Shown here: one piece after another, positions 53,371 to 63,656 of the stretch
How positions within the stretch are numbered: position 1 is the stretch's first letter
How the letters are laid out: each line of letters starts with the position of its first letter
Origin: Anaerostipes sp. MSJ-23
GTDB lineage: Bacteria > Bacillota > Clostridia > Lachnospirales > Lachnospiraceae
Assembly: GCF_018918155.1 (NCBI RefSeq)
Contig: NZ_JAHLPY010000004.1
Location: forward strand, 1-64,000
Length of the DNA stretch: 64,000 nt
Direction: 5' to 3'
Notes under the pieces: generated by a model
The model's input: only the letters and a program-made list of their open reading frames with translations
Told to the model about the DNA's origin: nothing
Databases searched by the model: none
Position numbers and translations under genes: made by a program

Positions 53371-54501
53371 TTAAAAATTACCTAATATTTTAAAATCCTT
53401 TGTTTCTTCTCTAATTCCTGCCAGGGAATTCTGGATGGCCGGATCATCCAAATTTCCGATAACATCAATGTAAAATCCATATTCCCACTGTCTTCCCGGT
53501 AATGGTCTGGACTCAATATTACACATACTGACATCATTGAACATAAAATGAGTCAAAATGTTATATAGAGATCCTGATTCATGAGGCGCGCTGAAACTGA
53601 TGCTAACTTTTTTTGCATCTTTCCGGTACTGTTTTTTCTTTGACATGATGACAAAACGCGTCGTGTTATTTCCTTCATAGTTCACTTCACGCTGCAAAAT
53701 TTCAAGGCCATAAAGCTGTGCTGCCCTTTCACTGCAAATGGCTGCTTTCGTCATGTCTTTATCATCTGCCACCTTTTTGGCGCTGATCGCTGTGTTTGCA
53801 ACTTTTACCTGATCCCATGTTCTCTGATCTAAAAATTTTCTACACTGCAACAACCCCTGTGGGTGAGAATATACTTTTTTAATATGATCGATATCTGCCC
53901 CTGGAAGAGCTGCAAGTACATGATGACACTCTACGGTTTCTTCTCCAACGACACAAATATCATAATCAAGAATCATATCATAAATTCCACTGACGGTTCC
54001 CGCCGAGGTATTCTCAATCGGCAAAACACCGTAATCTGCTTTTCCTTGATCCAAAGTTTTCACAACATCTTTAAACTCTGGAACAGAAAATTTATGAATG
54101 TTTTCTCCAAAATATTTTACCAGTGCCTGTTCCTGATATGCTCCTGGAATTCCCTGGTAAACTACTTTTGTATTTTCATTAATTTCTAGCTCATCAACTT
54201 CTTCAAAAAGTTCCTGTACATACTGATCTTCCTGAGATAAAATACCATATTGATAGCGACGGCTGATTGACATTAGCTGCAAAAATAATTCTTCTGTAGC
54301 TTTTGACATAAAATGATCTGTCTGGTTTTTCGTTAGTGTTGCTATTTTTTCCTTTTCTCTTACAGGATCATAAATGGCTTTTCCTGTGCCTCGTTTATAT
54401 TCAGCAACTTCTGCGGAACACCCCATTCTTTTTTCAAATAATGACACCAGCTGCTGATCGATCTCGTCAATGTCCTGGCGTATCTCCATTAAATCTCTCA
54501 T
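53371..54501 (-). CDS. pheA: Bifunctional chorismate mutase/prephenate dehydratase
   Basis: The P-protein turns chorismate into prephenate and then phenylpyruvate for phenylalanine. The 376-residue chain has an AroQ-type chorismate mutase at 1-about 90 (MEIRQDIDEIDQQLVSLFEK), a prephenate dehydratase domain at about 110-290 (VYQGIPGAYQEQA, YGVLPIENTSAGTV, NNTTRFVIMSK), and an ACT domain with ESRPLPGRQWEYGFYID, the Phe-binding feedback site. The start overlaps the folB-folK stop (ATGA). Confidence 0.97.
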   Translation of the reverse strand: MRDLMEIRQDIDEIDQQLVSLFEKRMGCSAEVAEYKRGTGKAIYDPVREKEKIATLTKNQTDHFMSKATEELFLQLMSISRRYQYGILSQEDQYVQELFEEVDELEINENTKVVYQGIPGAYQEQALVKYFGENIHKFSVPEFKDVVKTLDQGKADYGVLPIENTSAGTVSGIYDMILDYDICVVGEETVECHHVLAALPGADIDHIKKVYSHPQGLLQCRKFLDQRTWDQVKVANTAISAKKVADDKDMTKAAICSERAAQLYGLEILQREVNYEGNNTTRFVIMSKKKQYRKDAKKVSISFSAPHESGSLYNILTHFMFNDVSMCNIESRPLPGRQWEYGFYIDVIGNLDDPAIQNSLAGIREETKDFKILGNF

Positions 54502-55328
54502 TTTTTATTTTCCTCTTCTACTTTATCTTTTAGCTGAAGTACCGTCTCTTTTAACAGCGGATGCATTAAATATGGTGCAATTTCTGCTAAAGGTTCTAGT
54601 ACAAACATTCTTTTATGCATTTCCTTATGCGGAATGGTAAGCTTCCTCTCATTCATTACAAGATCATCATACATAAGAATATCAAGGTCCAGCGTTCTTG
54701 GTCCCCAATGAATCGTTCGCTTTCTTCCTGCCTGCTGTTCAATATCCATCAGAAAATCAAGAAGCTCCTCTGGTTCTTTTAAAGTATCAATGGCAATACA
54801 TCCATTTAAGAAATCATCTTGCTCCACACCGCCATAAGGCTTCGTTTCAATCAGACTTGAAACATGTACAACTTTGGTATCTTCCTGTTCTTCAATCTGA
54901 TCAATGGCATGGTTAATATATTCCATTCGATCTCCCATATTAGATCCAACGCCAATATATGCTCTGTGCCATCCTCGCTGAATTTTTACAGATACATAAT
55001 CAAGAGGTAGTCCAATCGGAGCCCATGGTTTTTTCACTTCAATTTCAACCTTTTCTAATAGAGAAAATTCCAGCAAAAGATTTTTTGCTACAACTTCTGC
55101 TGCACGCTCAATCAACTGAAATGTATGCTTTTCCATCATTTCTTTGATTTTTTTGCATACCTGTCCATAATCTACGGAATATTTTAACTGATCACTGACT
55201 CCGGCACGTTTCGTATCAGTATACAATATTGCGGAAATGAGAAATTTCTGTCCCAGTACCTGTTCTTCCTTATAAACACCATGGTTTCCGTAAACTTCCA
55301 GATCCTTTATTCTAATCTGATCCGCCAT
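54498..55328 (-). CDS. Fused dihydroneopterin aldolase/HPPK
   Basis: The 276-residue chain joins FolB (about 1-118: QIRIKDLEVYGNHGVYKEEQ, FQLIERAAEVVA) and FolK (about 121-276: RAYIGVGSNMGDRMEYI, ETKPYGGVEQDDFLNG, RTIHWGPRTLDLDILMYDD, IPHKEMHKRMFVLEPL). It gives 6-hydroxymethyl-dihydropterin and its pyrophosphate, the substrate of FolP encoded upstream. I chose the ATG at 55328 because the GTG four codons earlier touches the GGAG. Both active sites look complete. Confidence 0.93.
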   Translation of the reverse strand: MADQIRIKDLEVYGNHGVYKEEQVLGQKFLISAILYTDTKRAGVSDQLKYSVDYGQVCKKIKEMMEKHTFQLIERAAEVVAKNLLLEFSLLEKVEIEVKKPWAPIGLPLDYVSVKIQRGWHRAYIGVGSNMGDRMEYINHAIDQIEEQEDTKVVHVSSLIETKPYGGVEQDDFLNGCIAIDTLKEPEELLDFLMDIEQQAGRKRTIHWGPRTLDLDILMYDDLVMNERKLTIPHKEMHKRMFVLEPLAEIAPYLMHPLLKETVLQLKDKVEEENKK

Positions 55329-55346
55329 GTTTTTCCACACTCCTTT

Positions 55347-56153
55347 TTATTTGCAACAAATCGCTTCAATCATGGTAAGTGCCCGTTTATTTTCTTTCAC
55401 ATCATGTACACGGAAGAAACGACATCCTTTCATATAACCACATACCGTTGTCGCAACTGTCCCTTCCACTCTCTGATCAGATGGAAGATCCAACGTCAAT
55501 CCGATCATCGATTTTCTGGATGTTCCAAGAAGAATTGGTACTTCCCACTGATCTAATAGTTCCAAATGATTCATAAGTTCCAGATTCTGGTCAAGATCTT
55601 TTGCAAATCCAATTCCAGGATCTAACATAATATGACTCTTTCTTATGCCTGCCTTTTCTGCAATCTCCATTGTTTCTTGAAGATCTCCAATAACATCCGT
55701 CAAAAAATTTTTATAATTCGTATCTTTTCGATTGTGCATCAGACAGGCTGAGACCCTTGTCTCTGCAAGCAATGGGGCCATTGTACCATCCCATTTTAAT
55801 CCCCATATATCATTAATCATATCGGCTCCTGCCTCAATCCCCGCTCTTGCTACTGCTGATTTATAAGTATCCAAAGATACAACCGTGTCAAATTCCTGTT
55901 TTACTTTTTCAATCACTGGAGCTACTCGTTCAATTTCTTCTTCATCTGATATCAAGGTGTAACCAGGTCTGGTAGATTCTCCTCCAATATCAATGATATC
56001 AGCTCCATCATTGATCATTTCCTGCGCATGTTTCAATGCCGCATCGATATGATCAAACTTTCCTCCGTCAGAAAAAGAATCTGGGGTTACATTTAAGATC
56101 CCCATAATGTAACCATGCTGCTGCGTATCAAATATTTTTTCTCCTATTTTCAT
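55347..56153 (-). CDS. folP: Dihydropteroate synthase
   Basis: FolP couples 4-aminobenzoate to hydroxymethyl-dihydropterin pyrophosphate; it is the sulfonamide target. The 268-residue TIM barrel has GILNVTPDSFSDGGKF at about 18-33, IIDIGGESTRPGY, DTYKSAVA, and a C-terminal LGTSRKSMIG followed by RVHDV. Length is standard. It lies 9 bases after the HD gene and 18 bases before the folB-folK fusion. Confidence 0.97.
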   Translation of the reverse strand: MKIGEKIFDTQQHGYIMGILNVTPDSFSDGGKFDHIDAALKHAQEMINDGADIIDIGGESTRPGYTLISDEEEIERVAPVIEKVKQEFDTVVSLDTYKSAVARAGIEAGADMINDIWGLKWDGTMAPLLAETRVSACLMHNRKDTNYKNFLTDVIGDLQETMEIAEKAGIRKSHIMLDPGIGFAKDLDQNLELMNHLELLDQWEVPILLGTSRKSMIGLTLDLPSDQRVEGTVATTVCGYMKGCRFFRVHDVKENKRALTMIEAICCK

Positions 56154-56162
56154 CTTTATCTC

Positions 56163-56645
56163 CTATCTGATATAGACATTATTTTTCTTTTCCGGCGGCC
56201 AGTAACATTCTTCATGAACTGGACAATGCATACAATCTCTTGACAATTTATCTGCACGATAAAAAATCTCCGAAAAATCTTCTTCATTTACTCTGCCTAT
56301 ATCACGATGATTCCGAATTGTTTCTATGATGATCGTTCTTTCCCATGGCTTATAATCGCATTCTAAAAGGATCTCTTCTGCAATTATAGCCCCTGCTTCC
56401 TCGTGGGAAATTCCCTTTTCATACTGCATTGCCCTTCCAAGATCATGAAGAAATGCCGTTCCATAAATGATGTCGACAGAAACATCGATTTTCTTTTCCA
56501 TAGCAAAAATATAACAAATCCTTGCTACTGAAAGAAAATGTTCCATATCATGTCTACAAAACCGTCTTTCCTTTTCCAAATTTTGCAGTTTTTCATATTC
56601 TTCCTGGTATCGTTTGCTTTTTACAATTCTCTGGAATCGTTCCAA
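56163..56645 (-). CDS. HD-domain phosphohydrolase-like protein in the folate operon
   Basis: The 160-residue protein has His32 in RHDMEHFLSVARI, HD at about 67-68 in GTAFLHDLGRAM, and a later IRNHRDIG and YRADKLSRD, matching a metal-dependent HD phosphohydrolase. The C-terminus DCMHCPVHEECYWP has three Cys and may bind metal. No substrate is known to me. Its fixed place between folC and folP makes removal of phosphates from dihydroneopterin triphosphate one possible job, as no other enzyme for that step is visible; this is inference. Confidence 0.8.
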   Translation of the reverse strand: MERFQRIVKSKRYQEEYEKLQNLEKERRFCRHDMEHFLSVARICYIFAMEKKIDVSVDIIYGTAFLHDLGRAMQYEKGISHEEAGAIIAEEILLECDYKPWERTIIIETIRNHRDIGRVNEEDFSEIFYRADKLSRDCMHCPVHEECYWPPEKKNNVYIR

Positions 56646-56660
56646 TGTTCTTTTCCTCTA

Positions 56661-57935
56661 TTATAATTCATTTTGAAATGATAAGGTACCAAAAATAACA
56701 ATAACATCATCATCCAATGCTTTTTCCTTTACTTCTTTCAAGCAAGATGCTAGCCTGTCCCTCTCATAAACATTCGAATGATATTTTCTTATTACCTTTG
56801 CAAGTTCTTTACTTGGCAATGCTCTTGCATTATCTGGAGCCACTGTATAAATACAGTCCGCCTGCTTTGCTGTTAGAGCGATCATTTTTTCATAGTCCTT
56901 ATCAGCCAATACTCCCATTATATAAATGATTCGTCTATTTGTAAAATTATTTTGTAAAAATTTTGTTAAATATTTTGCTCCATCTGGATTATGCGCTCCA
57001 TCACATAAAATGAGTGGCTTTCTTTCTAGAAGTTCCAGCCTTCCTCTCCAGACAGTTTTTCTAAATCCTTCTTCCGTCTGAAATTCGCTGATACAGTAAC
57101 AATTTTTAATCACTTCCAGTGCTTCCAATGCGACGGCGGCATTATAAATTTGATGCTCACCAAGAAGAGGAATCTCTATTTTTTCATACCATCTGCCATG
57201 ACTGCTTCTATATGCAAAACTTTGTCCGTCTATGGACTGTTTTAAAATACGAATTCCATCTGTATGAACAAAAGATAATGGACAATGTCTCTCTTTTGCC
57301 GTCTGTTTTATGACATTGTTTGCTTCCTCTGAATTATCATATGATATGACTGGACATCCCTCTTTGATAATTCCTGCTTTCTCTGTGGCAATTGCTTCGA
57401 TGGTATTTCCAAGATATTGCATATGATCAAAACCAATCGATGCAATGATTGTACAAATTGGTTTCGTTACAACATTTGTTGCATCCAATCGTCCACCCAT
57501 CCCAGTTTCCAAAAGCACAACATCTACTTTTTTATCGAGGAAATAAAGAAAGCTTAATGCAGTTTCAATCTCAAACATCGTCGGATGATGTTTTCCATCC
57601 TTTACCATCTCCTCTGATATCTTCTTTATTTTCTCCATATAAAAACATAAATCTTCTTTTGAAATATTTTCCTCGTTGATCCGGAATCGTTCTTCATAGG
57701 AAAAGGAAGCAGGAGATACATATCGTCCTGCTCTATATCCGCTTTCCCGGAAAACTCCTGCTAAATAAGCAAGAATTGACCCTTTTCCATTCGTTCCGGC
57801 AATATGAACGACTTTCAGCTGTTCCTGAGGATTTCCCAGACGATTCAACAGTTCTTTTATGTTATCCAGGCCAAGAACGCTGCCAAATTTATTCGTATTC
57901 TGTATAAAATCCATTGCTTCTTTATAGTTCATCAT
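56661..57935 (-). CDS. folC: Folylpolyglutamate synthase/dihydrofolate synthase
   Basis: FolC adds glutamate to dihydropteroate and to folates. The 424-residue Mur-ligase-fold protein has VVHIAGTNGKGSILAYLAG (ATP loop near 45), ETGMGGRLDATNVV, and a C-terminal domain with LILCDGAHNPDGAKYL and VFGTLSFQNE at the end. Length is normal. It starts 13 bases after lon. Confidence 0.95.
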   Translation of the reverse strand: MMNYKEAMDFIQNTNKFGSVLGLDNIKELLNRLGNPQEQLKVVHIAGTNGKGSILAYLAGVFRESGYRAGRYVSPASFSYEERFRINEENISKEDLCFYMEKIKKISEEMVKDGKHHPTMFEIETALSFLYFLDKKVDVVLLETGMGGRLDATNVVTKPICTIIASIGFDHMQYLGNTIEAIATEKAGIIKEGCPVISYDNSEEANNVIKQTAKERHCPLSFVHTDGIRILKQSIDGQSFAYRSSHGRWYEKIEIPLLGEHQIYNAAVALEALEVIKNCYCISEFQTEEGFRKTVWRGRLELLERKPLILCDGAHNPDGAKYLTKFLQNNFTNRRIIYIMGVLADKDYEKMIALTAKQADCIYTVAPDNARALPSKELAKVIRKYHSNVYERDRLASCLKEVKEKALDDDVIVIFGTLSFQNEL

Positions 57936-57948
57936 TGCCTCCTGCCTT

Positions 57949-60258
57949 TTATGCTCTTACAAATGCTTCTTTGATTACCTGATTCATCGTACGTACAAAA
58001 ACGATTTCCAGTCCATCTGTAATTTCTACATCAAATTCTTTTACATCTTTTTCATTTGATTTTGGTACCAGTACTTTCTGAATACCAAGTCGTTTTGCTG
58101 CGAGAAGTTTTTCTTTCAAACCTCCAATCGGAAGAACATCTCCTCGGATTGTCACCTCTCCTGTCATAGCCAAATCTCCTCGAACCTTTTGACCAAGAAT
58201 CGCCGAAAGAATTGCTGTTGTCATTGTAATTCCTGCAGAAGGCCCATCTTTTGGAACTGCTCCCTCTGGAATATGCATATGAATATCATGTTTTTCAAAA
58301 TAATCCGCTTTGATCTTATATTTGCGGCTCTGACTACGAATATAGCTGATAGCAGCCTGAGAAGATTCCTTCATAACATTTCCAAGAGAACCTGTTACCT
58401 GAACTCTTCCTTTTCCTGGCATTACATTCACTTCAATCTTTAAAGTCGCACCACCAACAGCTGTCCATGCAAGCCCATGTACAATCCCAACCTGATTTTT
58501 TAAGGATTCTTTTTCCCACTCATATGGTGGAACTCCTAAATAATCCCGGATGACTTTCTTCGTGATCGTTACTTTTCGATGTTTCTTTTCATAAATATCT
58601 TTTGTCACTTTTCTTGAAATCTGTCCGATTCTTCTTTCCAGATTTCTGACACCAGCCTCCCTTGTATAAGCATCAATCAAATAACGAAGAGCATCTTCTT
58701 TCCAGTGAATTTGACTTTCTTTTAAACCATTGGCCTCCATTTGCTTTTCTACCAAATATTTTTGAGCAATATGATATTTTTCATTTGCTGAATAGCTGGA
58801 TACTTCAATGATTTCCATACGATCAAGAAGAGGTCTTGGAATCGTTGATAAATCATTTGCCGTAGCAATAAATAACACATCACTTAAATTTAATGGCACC
58901 TCTAAATAATGATCCTGAAAATGTTCATTTTGTTCCGGATCCAGAACTTCAAGCAGTGCTGATGCTGTATCTCCACGTTGATCACGCCCTGCCTTATCAA
59001 TTTCATCTAACAGCATCAAAGGATTTCTAACTTTCACACGACACAGTGATTCTACAATACGTCCTGGCATTGCTCCCACATAAGTTTTTCTATGTCCGCG
59101 AATCTCAGATTCATCTCTGACACCACCAAGAGAAAGTCTTACATATTCTTTATTTGTTGCTTTTGCAATGGATTTCGCAATGGAAGTTTTTCCAGTTCCC
59201 GGAGGACCAAACAAACATAAAATAGCAGCATCCTTTTTGCCGCTCATTGCTCTTGCTGCCAAATATTCAAGAATACGTTCTTTTACCTTTTTCAATCCAA
59301 AATGATCTTCCTCCAAAATCTGTGCTGCACGCTCAAGATCCAAAGAATCTTTGGAACAGTTTTCCCAAGGAACAGAAAGCATTGTTTCAATATAAGTGCG
59401 CAAAACAGAACTTTCTGGTGTGGTCATTCCGATTGCCTGAAAACGACTGATTTCTTTTTTTATCTTTTCTTTTACTTCTTTTGAGGCATTCAGTTGGCGA
59501 AGTTGGTCCATAAATTCTTGTGCTTCATCTGCCATACTTGTTTCACCAAGTTCCTCGCGGATGACTTTCATCTGTTCCCGCAACATATATTCTTTTTGGT
59601 TCTTTTCAACATTGTTGCGGACTTTTTCCTGTATTTCATTTCGTAACTGCAGTACCTCTAGTTCTTCCTGCATCATGGTCAGCATGACTTCACAACGATT
59701 TTTCAAATCCATCTCTTCCAAGATTTTTTGTTTATCTTCCAAAGAAAACGGAATATGTGTTGCCAGCTGATCAATCATAAGTTCCAGATCTTGCTGCATC
59801 AAAATATAACTTACAATATTTTGATCAATCTGAGTAGAAGAATTGCTATATTTTTCAAAACTTTCTTTTACCGACCGCATCATTGCTTCTTTTTCATAAG
59901 GAGCAAACTCTTGCTGTTCTACATGATTGTAAACAACTTCTACTCGAAACAGCGGCTCTTCATCACAGATATCGGTCATTTCTGCTCGGAATAACCCTTC
60001 TGCAAAAATTCGTACAATATTTTGAGGCAATTTTACAACCTGCTTAATTTTCGCTACCGTACCAACATGGTACAAATCCATCACATCTGGATCCTCTACC
60101 GTTGGATCTTTCTGGTTATTTAAAAAAATCAGCTGATCATTCTCCATTGCTTCTTCAATTGCCCGAATGGATTTGCTTCTAGATGCATCAAAATGAATGA
60201 CGGTATTTGGAAAAATATACTTTCCTCTTAAGGTGAGCATTGGTAATATTTTTTTCAT
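57949..60258 (-). CDS. lon: ATP-dependent protease Lon
   Basis: Lon degrades misfolded and regulatory proteins in the cytosol. I chose the ATG at 60258, six bases after GGAG and aligned with the usual start (KKILPMLTLRGKYIFPN); the frame is open 18 codons upstream, across the terminator. The 769-residue protein has the substrate-binding LON domain, a AAA+ module with Walker A GPPGTGKTSIAKS, and a protease domain with the catalytic Ser in PKDGPSAGITM and Lys in GGLKEKLLAAKR. Length is typical for Firmicutes LonA. Confidence 0.97.
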   Translation of the reverse strand: MKKILPMLTLRGKYIFPNTVIHFDASRSKSIRAIEEAMENDQLIFLNNQKDPTVEDPDVMDLYHVGTVAKIKQVVKLPQNIVRIFAEGLFRAEMTDICDEEPLFRVEVVYNHVEQQEFAPYEKEAMMRSVKESFEKYSNSSTQIDQNIVSYILMQQDLELMIDQLATHIPFSLEDKQKILEEMDLKNRCEVMLTMMQEELEVLQLRNEIQEKVRNNVEKNQKEYMLREQMKVIREELGETSMADEAQEFMDQLRQLNASKEVKEKIKKEISRFQAIGMTTPESSVLRTYIETMLSVPWENCSKDSLDLERAAQILEEDHFGLKKVKERILEYLAARAMSGKKDAAILCLFGPPGTGKTSIAKSIAKATNKEYVRLSLGGVRDESEIRGHRKTYVGAMPGRIVESLCRVKVRNPLMLLDEIDKAGRDQRGDTASALLEVLDPEQNEHFQDHYLEVPLNLSDVLFIATANDLSTIPRPLLDRMEIIEVSSYSANEKYHIAQKYLVEKQMEANGLKESQIHWKEDALRYLIDAYTREAGVRNLERRIGQISRKVTKDIYEKKHRKVTITKKVIRDYLGVPPYEWEKESLKNQVGIVHGLAWTAVGGATLKIEVNVMPGKGRVQVTGSLGNVMKESSQAAISYIRSQSRKYKIKADYFEKHDIHMHIPEGAVPKDGPSAGITMTTAILSAILGQKVRGDLAMTGEVTIRGDVLPIGGLKEKLLAAKRLGIQKVLVPKSNEKDVKEFDVEITDGLEIVFVRTMNQVIKEAFVRA

Positions 60259-60275
60259 TTCGTTCTCCTTTTTTA

Positions 60276-60325
60276 AAAGAAAAACTGCTTCTGACACAAG
60301 ATATCCTTGCATGAAAAGCAGTTTT
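60276..60325 (-). terminator. Terminator after clpX
   Basis: On the minus strand AAAACTGCTT (60316-60325) pairs with AAGCAGTTTT (60281-60290), followed by TCTTTTAAAA; the loop is 25 bases. A second small hairpin, CAGGC/GCCTG, lies between it and the clpX stop. It ends directly before the lon ribosome binding site, so it could also limit lon expression. Confidence 0.65.
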
Positions 60326-60348
60326 TGCTTCAGGCTTTCCGCCTGTCT

Positions 60349-61647
60349 TTATGCAATCTCTGGATTGCTTTTTGCCATTCGTTTCTTTGGTGCTGAAGTT
60401 TTCGTCTTCTTTTCTGATCTTTCAATCAGAGCCTGGGCACCGTTTTCCACAACATCTCTGGTAATGATGCATTTCGAAACATCTGGCTGAGATGGAATCT
60501 GATACATTAGATCCATAATCACCTGCTCAACAATCGCACGAAGTCCTCTGGCACCTGTCTTACGATCCAGTGCTTTCTGCGCAATTGCCTCTAATGCTTC
60601 TTTTTCAAATTCTAATTTTACACCATCTAATTCAAACAGTTTCTGATACTGTTTCACCAGAGCGCTCTTTGGTTCTGTTAAAATGCGAACCAAAGCTTCT
60701 TTGTCCAATGGATTTAAAGATACGTTTACCGGAACACGACCGATAAATTCCGGAATCAATCCAAATTTTACGAAATCTTCTGGAAGTACCTGACCAAGCA
60801 GCGCTCCCAAATCTTTTTCACTTTGGCCAATGACATCTGCACCAAATCCGATAGATTTTTTACCAATTCTAGACTCAATAATCTTTTCAAGTCCATCAAA
60901 GGCTCCTCCACAAATAAAGAGAATATTTGTTGTATCAATCTGAATAAACTCCTGATGCGGATGTTTTCTTCCACCTTGCGGTGGAACAGAAGCAACGGTT
61001 CCCTCAATGATTTTCAGCAATGCCTGCTGTACACCCTCTCCGGAAACGTCTCTTGTAATGGATGTATTTTCAGATTTTCTTGTAATCTTATCAATTTCGT
61101 CAATATAAATAATTCCACACTGTGCGCGGTCGATATCATAATCTGCCGCCTGAATAATCTTCAGAAGGATGTTTTCCACATCTTCTCCTACATATCCTGC
61201 TTCTGTCAATGCTGTTGCATCTGCAATCGCAAATGGAACATTCAGCATCTTGGCAAGTGTCTGAGCCAGTAATGTTTTTCCTGATCCGGTTGGTCCGAGC
61301 ATCAGAATATTACTCTTCTGCAGATCCACATCTGAATCACTGCCAAGCAGGATTCTCTTATAATGATTATATACTGCAACCGATAATACCTTCTTCGCAT
61401 CATCCTGTCCGATTACATACTGATCCAAGAATTCTTTAATTTCTTTTGGCTTTTTTAAATTGATTTCCATATCTTCACCGTATTGCTCAAATTCTTCATT
61501 AATAATTTCTGAGCAGATGTCGATACATTCATCACAGATATATACACCTTTTGCTTTTGGTCCTGCGATCAGTTTTCGAACCTGATCCTGTGTCTTATTA
61601 CAAAAGGAACATCTTAATACCCTTTTTTCTTCATTATAATTTGCCAC
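60349..61647 (-). CDS. clpX: ATP-dependent Clp protease ATP-binding subunit ClpX
   Basis: ClpX unfolds substrates for ClpP. The 432-residue protein has the N-terminal zinc domain (CSFC, then CDEC and C), Walker [13 protein letters not shown], Walker [11 protein letters not shown], the pore loop region GYVGEDVEN, and the ClpP-binding loop IGFGADV. Length is normal. It follows clpP by 24 bases. Confidence 0.98.
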   Translation of the reverse strand: MANYNEEKRVLRCSFCNKTQDQVRKLIAGPKAKGVYICDECIDICSEIINEEFEQYGEDMEINLKKPKEIKEFLDQYVIGQDDAKKVLSVAVYNHYKRILLGSDSDVDLQKSNILMLGPTGSGKTLLAQTLAKMLNVPFAIADATALTEAGYVGEDVENILLKIIQAADYDIDRAQCGIIYIDEIDKITRKSENTSITRDVSGEGVQQALLKIIEGTVASVPPQGGRKHPHQEFIQIDTTNILFICGGAFDGLEKIIESRIGKKSIGFGADVIGQSEKDLGALLGQVLPEDFVKFGLIPEFIGRVPVNVSLNPLDKEALVRILTEPKSALVKQYQKLFELDGVKLEFEKEALEAIAQKALDRKTGARGLRAIVEQVIMDLMYQIPSQPDVSKCIITRDVVENGAQALIERSEKKTKTSAPKKRMAKSNPEIA

Positions 61648-61671
61648 CAGACCACCTCAAACTTTCTTTGT

Positions 61672-62256
61672 TTATTGTCTCTTTTCTACAACACGATCGA
61701 TTAATCCATAGGCAACAGCCTCATCAGCTGAAAGCCAATTATCACGATCTGTATCTTTTGCAATGGTCTCATACGGCTGTCCGGTATTCTCACTTAAAAT
61801 CGTATTTAAACGTTTCTTTGTTTTAAGAATATGTTCCGCAGCGATCTCAATCTCTGTTGCCTGACCCTGCGCTCCTCCGGATGGCTGATGAATCATGATT
61901 TCGGCATTTGGTAATGCAAACCTCTTGCCCTTTGTTCCTCCTGCCAGAAGAAATGCCCCCATACTTGCAGCCATTCCCATACACATAGTAGAAACATCAC
62001 ATTTTACATACTGCATGGTATCATAGATCGCCATTCCTGCTGTAACGGATCCTCCTGGACTGTTGATATAGAAATTAATGTCTTTGTCTGGGTCTTCTGA
62101 CTCCAGAAAAAGAAGCTGGGAAACTACCAGACTTGCAGTCGCATCATTGACTTCTTCTCCTAAAAAGATAATTCTTTCTTTTAATAAACGGGAAAAAATA
62201 TCATACGATCTTTCTCCTCTGCTTGTCTGTTCAATGACATAAGGTACTAAACTCAT
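61672..62256 (-). CDS. clpP: ATP-dependent Clp protease proteolytic subunit
   Basis: ClpP forms a double heptameric serine protease ring. The 194-residue protein has the catalytic triad Ser98 ([11 protein letters not shown]), His123 ([13 protein letters not shown]) and Asp172. The N-terminus [20 protein letters not shown] contains the usual processing region. It follows tig by 21 bases in the standard tig-clpP-clpX order. Confidence 0.98.
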   Translation of the reverse strand: MSLVPYVIEQTSRGERSYDIFSRLLKERIIFLGEEVNDATASLVVSQLLFLESEDPDKDINFYINSPGGSVTAGMAIYDTMQYVKCDVSTMCMGMAASMGAFLLAGGTKGKRFALPNAEIMIHQPSGGAQGQATEIEIAAEHILKTKKRLNTILSENTGQPYETIAKDTDRDNWLSADEAVAYGLIDRVVEKRQ

Positions 62257-62277
62257 ACTGCATCCTCCTAATTCGTC

Positions 62278-63558
62278 TTATTTTGCTTCTGCAACGAGGA
62301 AGTCAACTGCTTTCTGAACAGCGATATCAGATAACATCTGTTCTTTCTGAGCACCCTGGATCATTTTTTCCAGCTGTTCAGATTCCATCTGATACATAGA
62401 TGCCATTTTATCCAGTTCTGCTTTGAAATCTTCTTCTGTTGCTTCAATATTTTCTGCTTTTACAATTGCTTCTAATACCAGGCGAGTCTGAATTCTCTTT
62501 AATGCCTGTGGTTTCATATCATCTGCAAATTTCTGAGCATCTGTTCCTGTGAACTGCAGATACTGTTCAAGACTCAGTCCCTGATAGCTTAATCTCTGAG
62601 CAAATTCTTCTGTCATCTGCTGAATCTGTTCTTCAATCATAGCTTCCGGAATATCCATTTCAGAAGCTTCTACAGCTGCATCAACAATCTTGTTTTCTCT
62701 TTCTGTTTTTGCTTCTTCTTTTTTACGTGCACGGATTTTTTCTTTTACATCTGCTTTGTATTCATCCAGTGTTTCAAATTCAGAAACTTCTGATGCGAAT
62801 TCGTCATCAAGTTCTGGAAGTTCTTTTTCTTTAATTCCCTTAATTTTCACTTCAAATACAGCTTCTTTTCCTGCAAGATCAGGTGCATGGTATTCTTCTG
62901 GGAATGTTACATTGATTTCTGTTTCTTCATTCAGTTCTTTTCCGATCAGCTGTTCTTCAAATCCTGGAATAAATGCTCCGGAACCGATAACTAATGTCTG
63001 GTCTTGTGCTGTTCCACCTTCGAATTTAACTCCATCAACAGATCCTGAATAATCAATTGTCAGAATATCTCCGTCTTTTACTGGACGATCTTCGATTGTA
63101 ATTTCTCTTGCGTTCTGTTCCTGAGTTTTCTTCAGTTCTGCCTCAACTTCTTCTTTCTTTACCATAACACGTGTCTTAGGAACTTCAATTCCTTTATACT
63201 CACCTAATGTTACTTCTGGTTTTACTGCAAGTTCTGCTGTAAAGATAAAGTCTTTTCCTTTTTCAAGCTGTACAACATCAATCTGTGGTCTTGAAACAAT
63301 TTCCAGATCACTATCTTTCATTGCTTCTGCATAAGCATCTGGAATTAAGATGTTTGCTGCATCTTCATAGAAGATTTCAACACCATATTCTTTTGCGATC
63401 AGCTGAAAAGGTACTTTTCCTTTACGGAAACCAGGAACGTTGAACTGTCCTTTTTTCTTATTAAAAGCCTGTTTGATCGCATCATCTAATTTTGCTGCAT
63501 CAACTTCAATTGTTACCTTTACCATATTATGTTCTAAGTTTTCCACTTGCAAACTCAT
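62278..63558 (-). CDS. tig: Trigger factor
   Basis: The ribosome-associated chaperone and peptidyl-prolyl isomerase. The 426-residue protein has the ribosome-binding N-domain with the GFRKGKVP signature (residues about 42-49), the FKBP-like domain at about 155-245 (VKDGDILTIDYSGSVDG), and a helical C-terminal chaperone domain. AGGAGG lies nine bases before the ATG. Confidence 0.98.
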   Translation of the reverse strand: MSLQVENLEHNMVKVTIEVDAAKLDDAIKQAFNKKKGQFNVPGFRKGKVPFQLIAKEYGVEIFYEDAANILIPDAYAEAMKDSDLEIVSRPQIDVVQLEKGKDFIFTAELAVKPEVTLGEYKGIEVPKTRVMVKKEEVEAELKKTQEQNAREITIEDRPVKDGDILTIDYSGSVDGVKFEGGTAQDQTLVIGSGAFIPGFEEQLIGKELNEETEINVTFPEEYHAPDLAGKEAVFEVKIKGIKEKELPELDDEFASEVSEFETLDEYKADVKEKIRARKKEEAKTERENKIVDAAVEASEMDIPEAMIEEQIQQMTEEFAQRLSYQGLSLEQYLQFTGTDAQKFADDMKPQALKRIQTRLVLEAIVKAENIEATEEDFKAELDKMASMYQMESEQLEKMIQGAQKEQMLSDIAVQKAVDFLVAEAK

Positions 63559-63616
63559 CTCTATGAATCCTCCTAAATAATTATTATCATTTTGTAAATT
63601 TCACAAACATTCAATT

Positions 63617-63646
63617 ATTATAGCATATGCTTAATGCGGTGCACAA
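63617..63646 (-). promoter_or_regulatory. Candidate promoter of tig-clpP-clpX
   Basis: On the minus strand TTGTGC (63641-63646), 18 bases, and a perfect TATAAT (63617-63622), about 60 bases upstream of tig. No CIRCE or CtsR-type repeat is visible. Confidence 0.65.
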
Positions 63647-63656
63647 GCTTCTTTGC

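Noticed and set aside
60823-61272. Plus-strand open frame of 149 codons opposite clpX
   Set aside because: It is a shadow of the highly conserved clpX coding sequence, rich in Cys and Asn and without a ribosome binding site.
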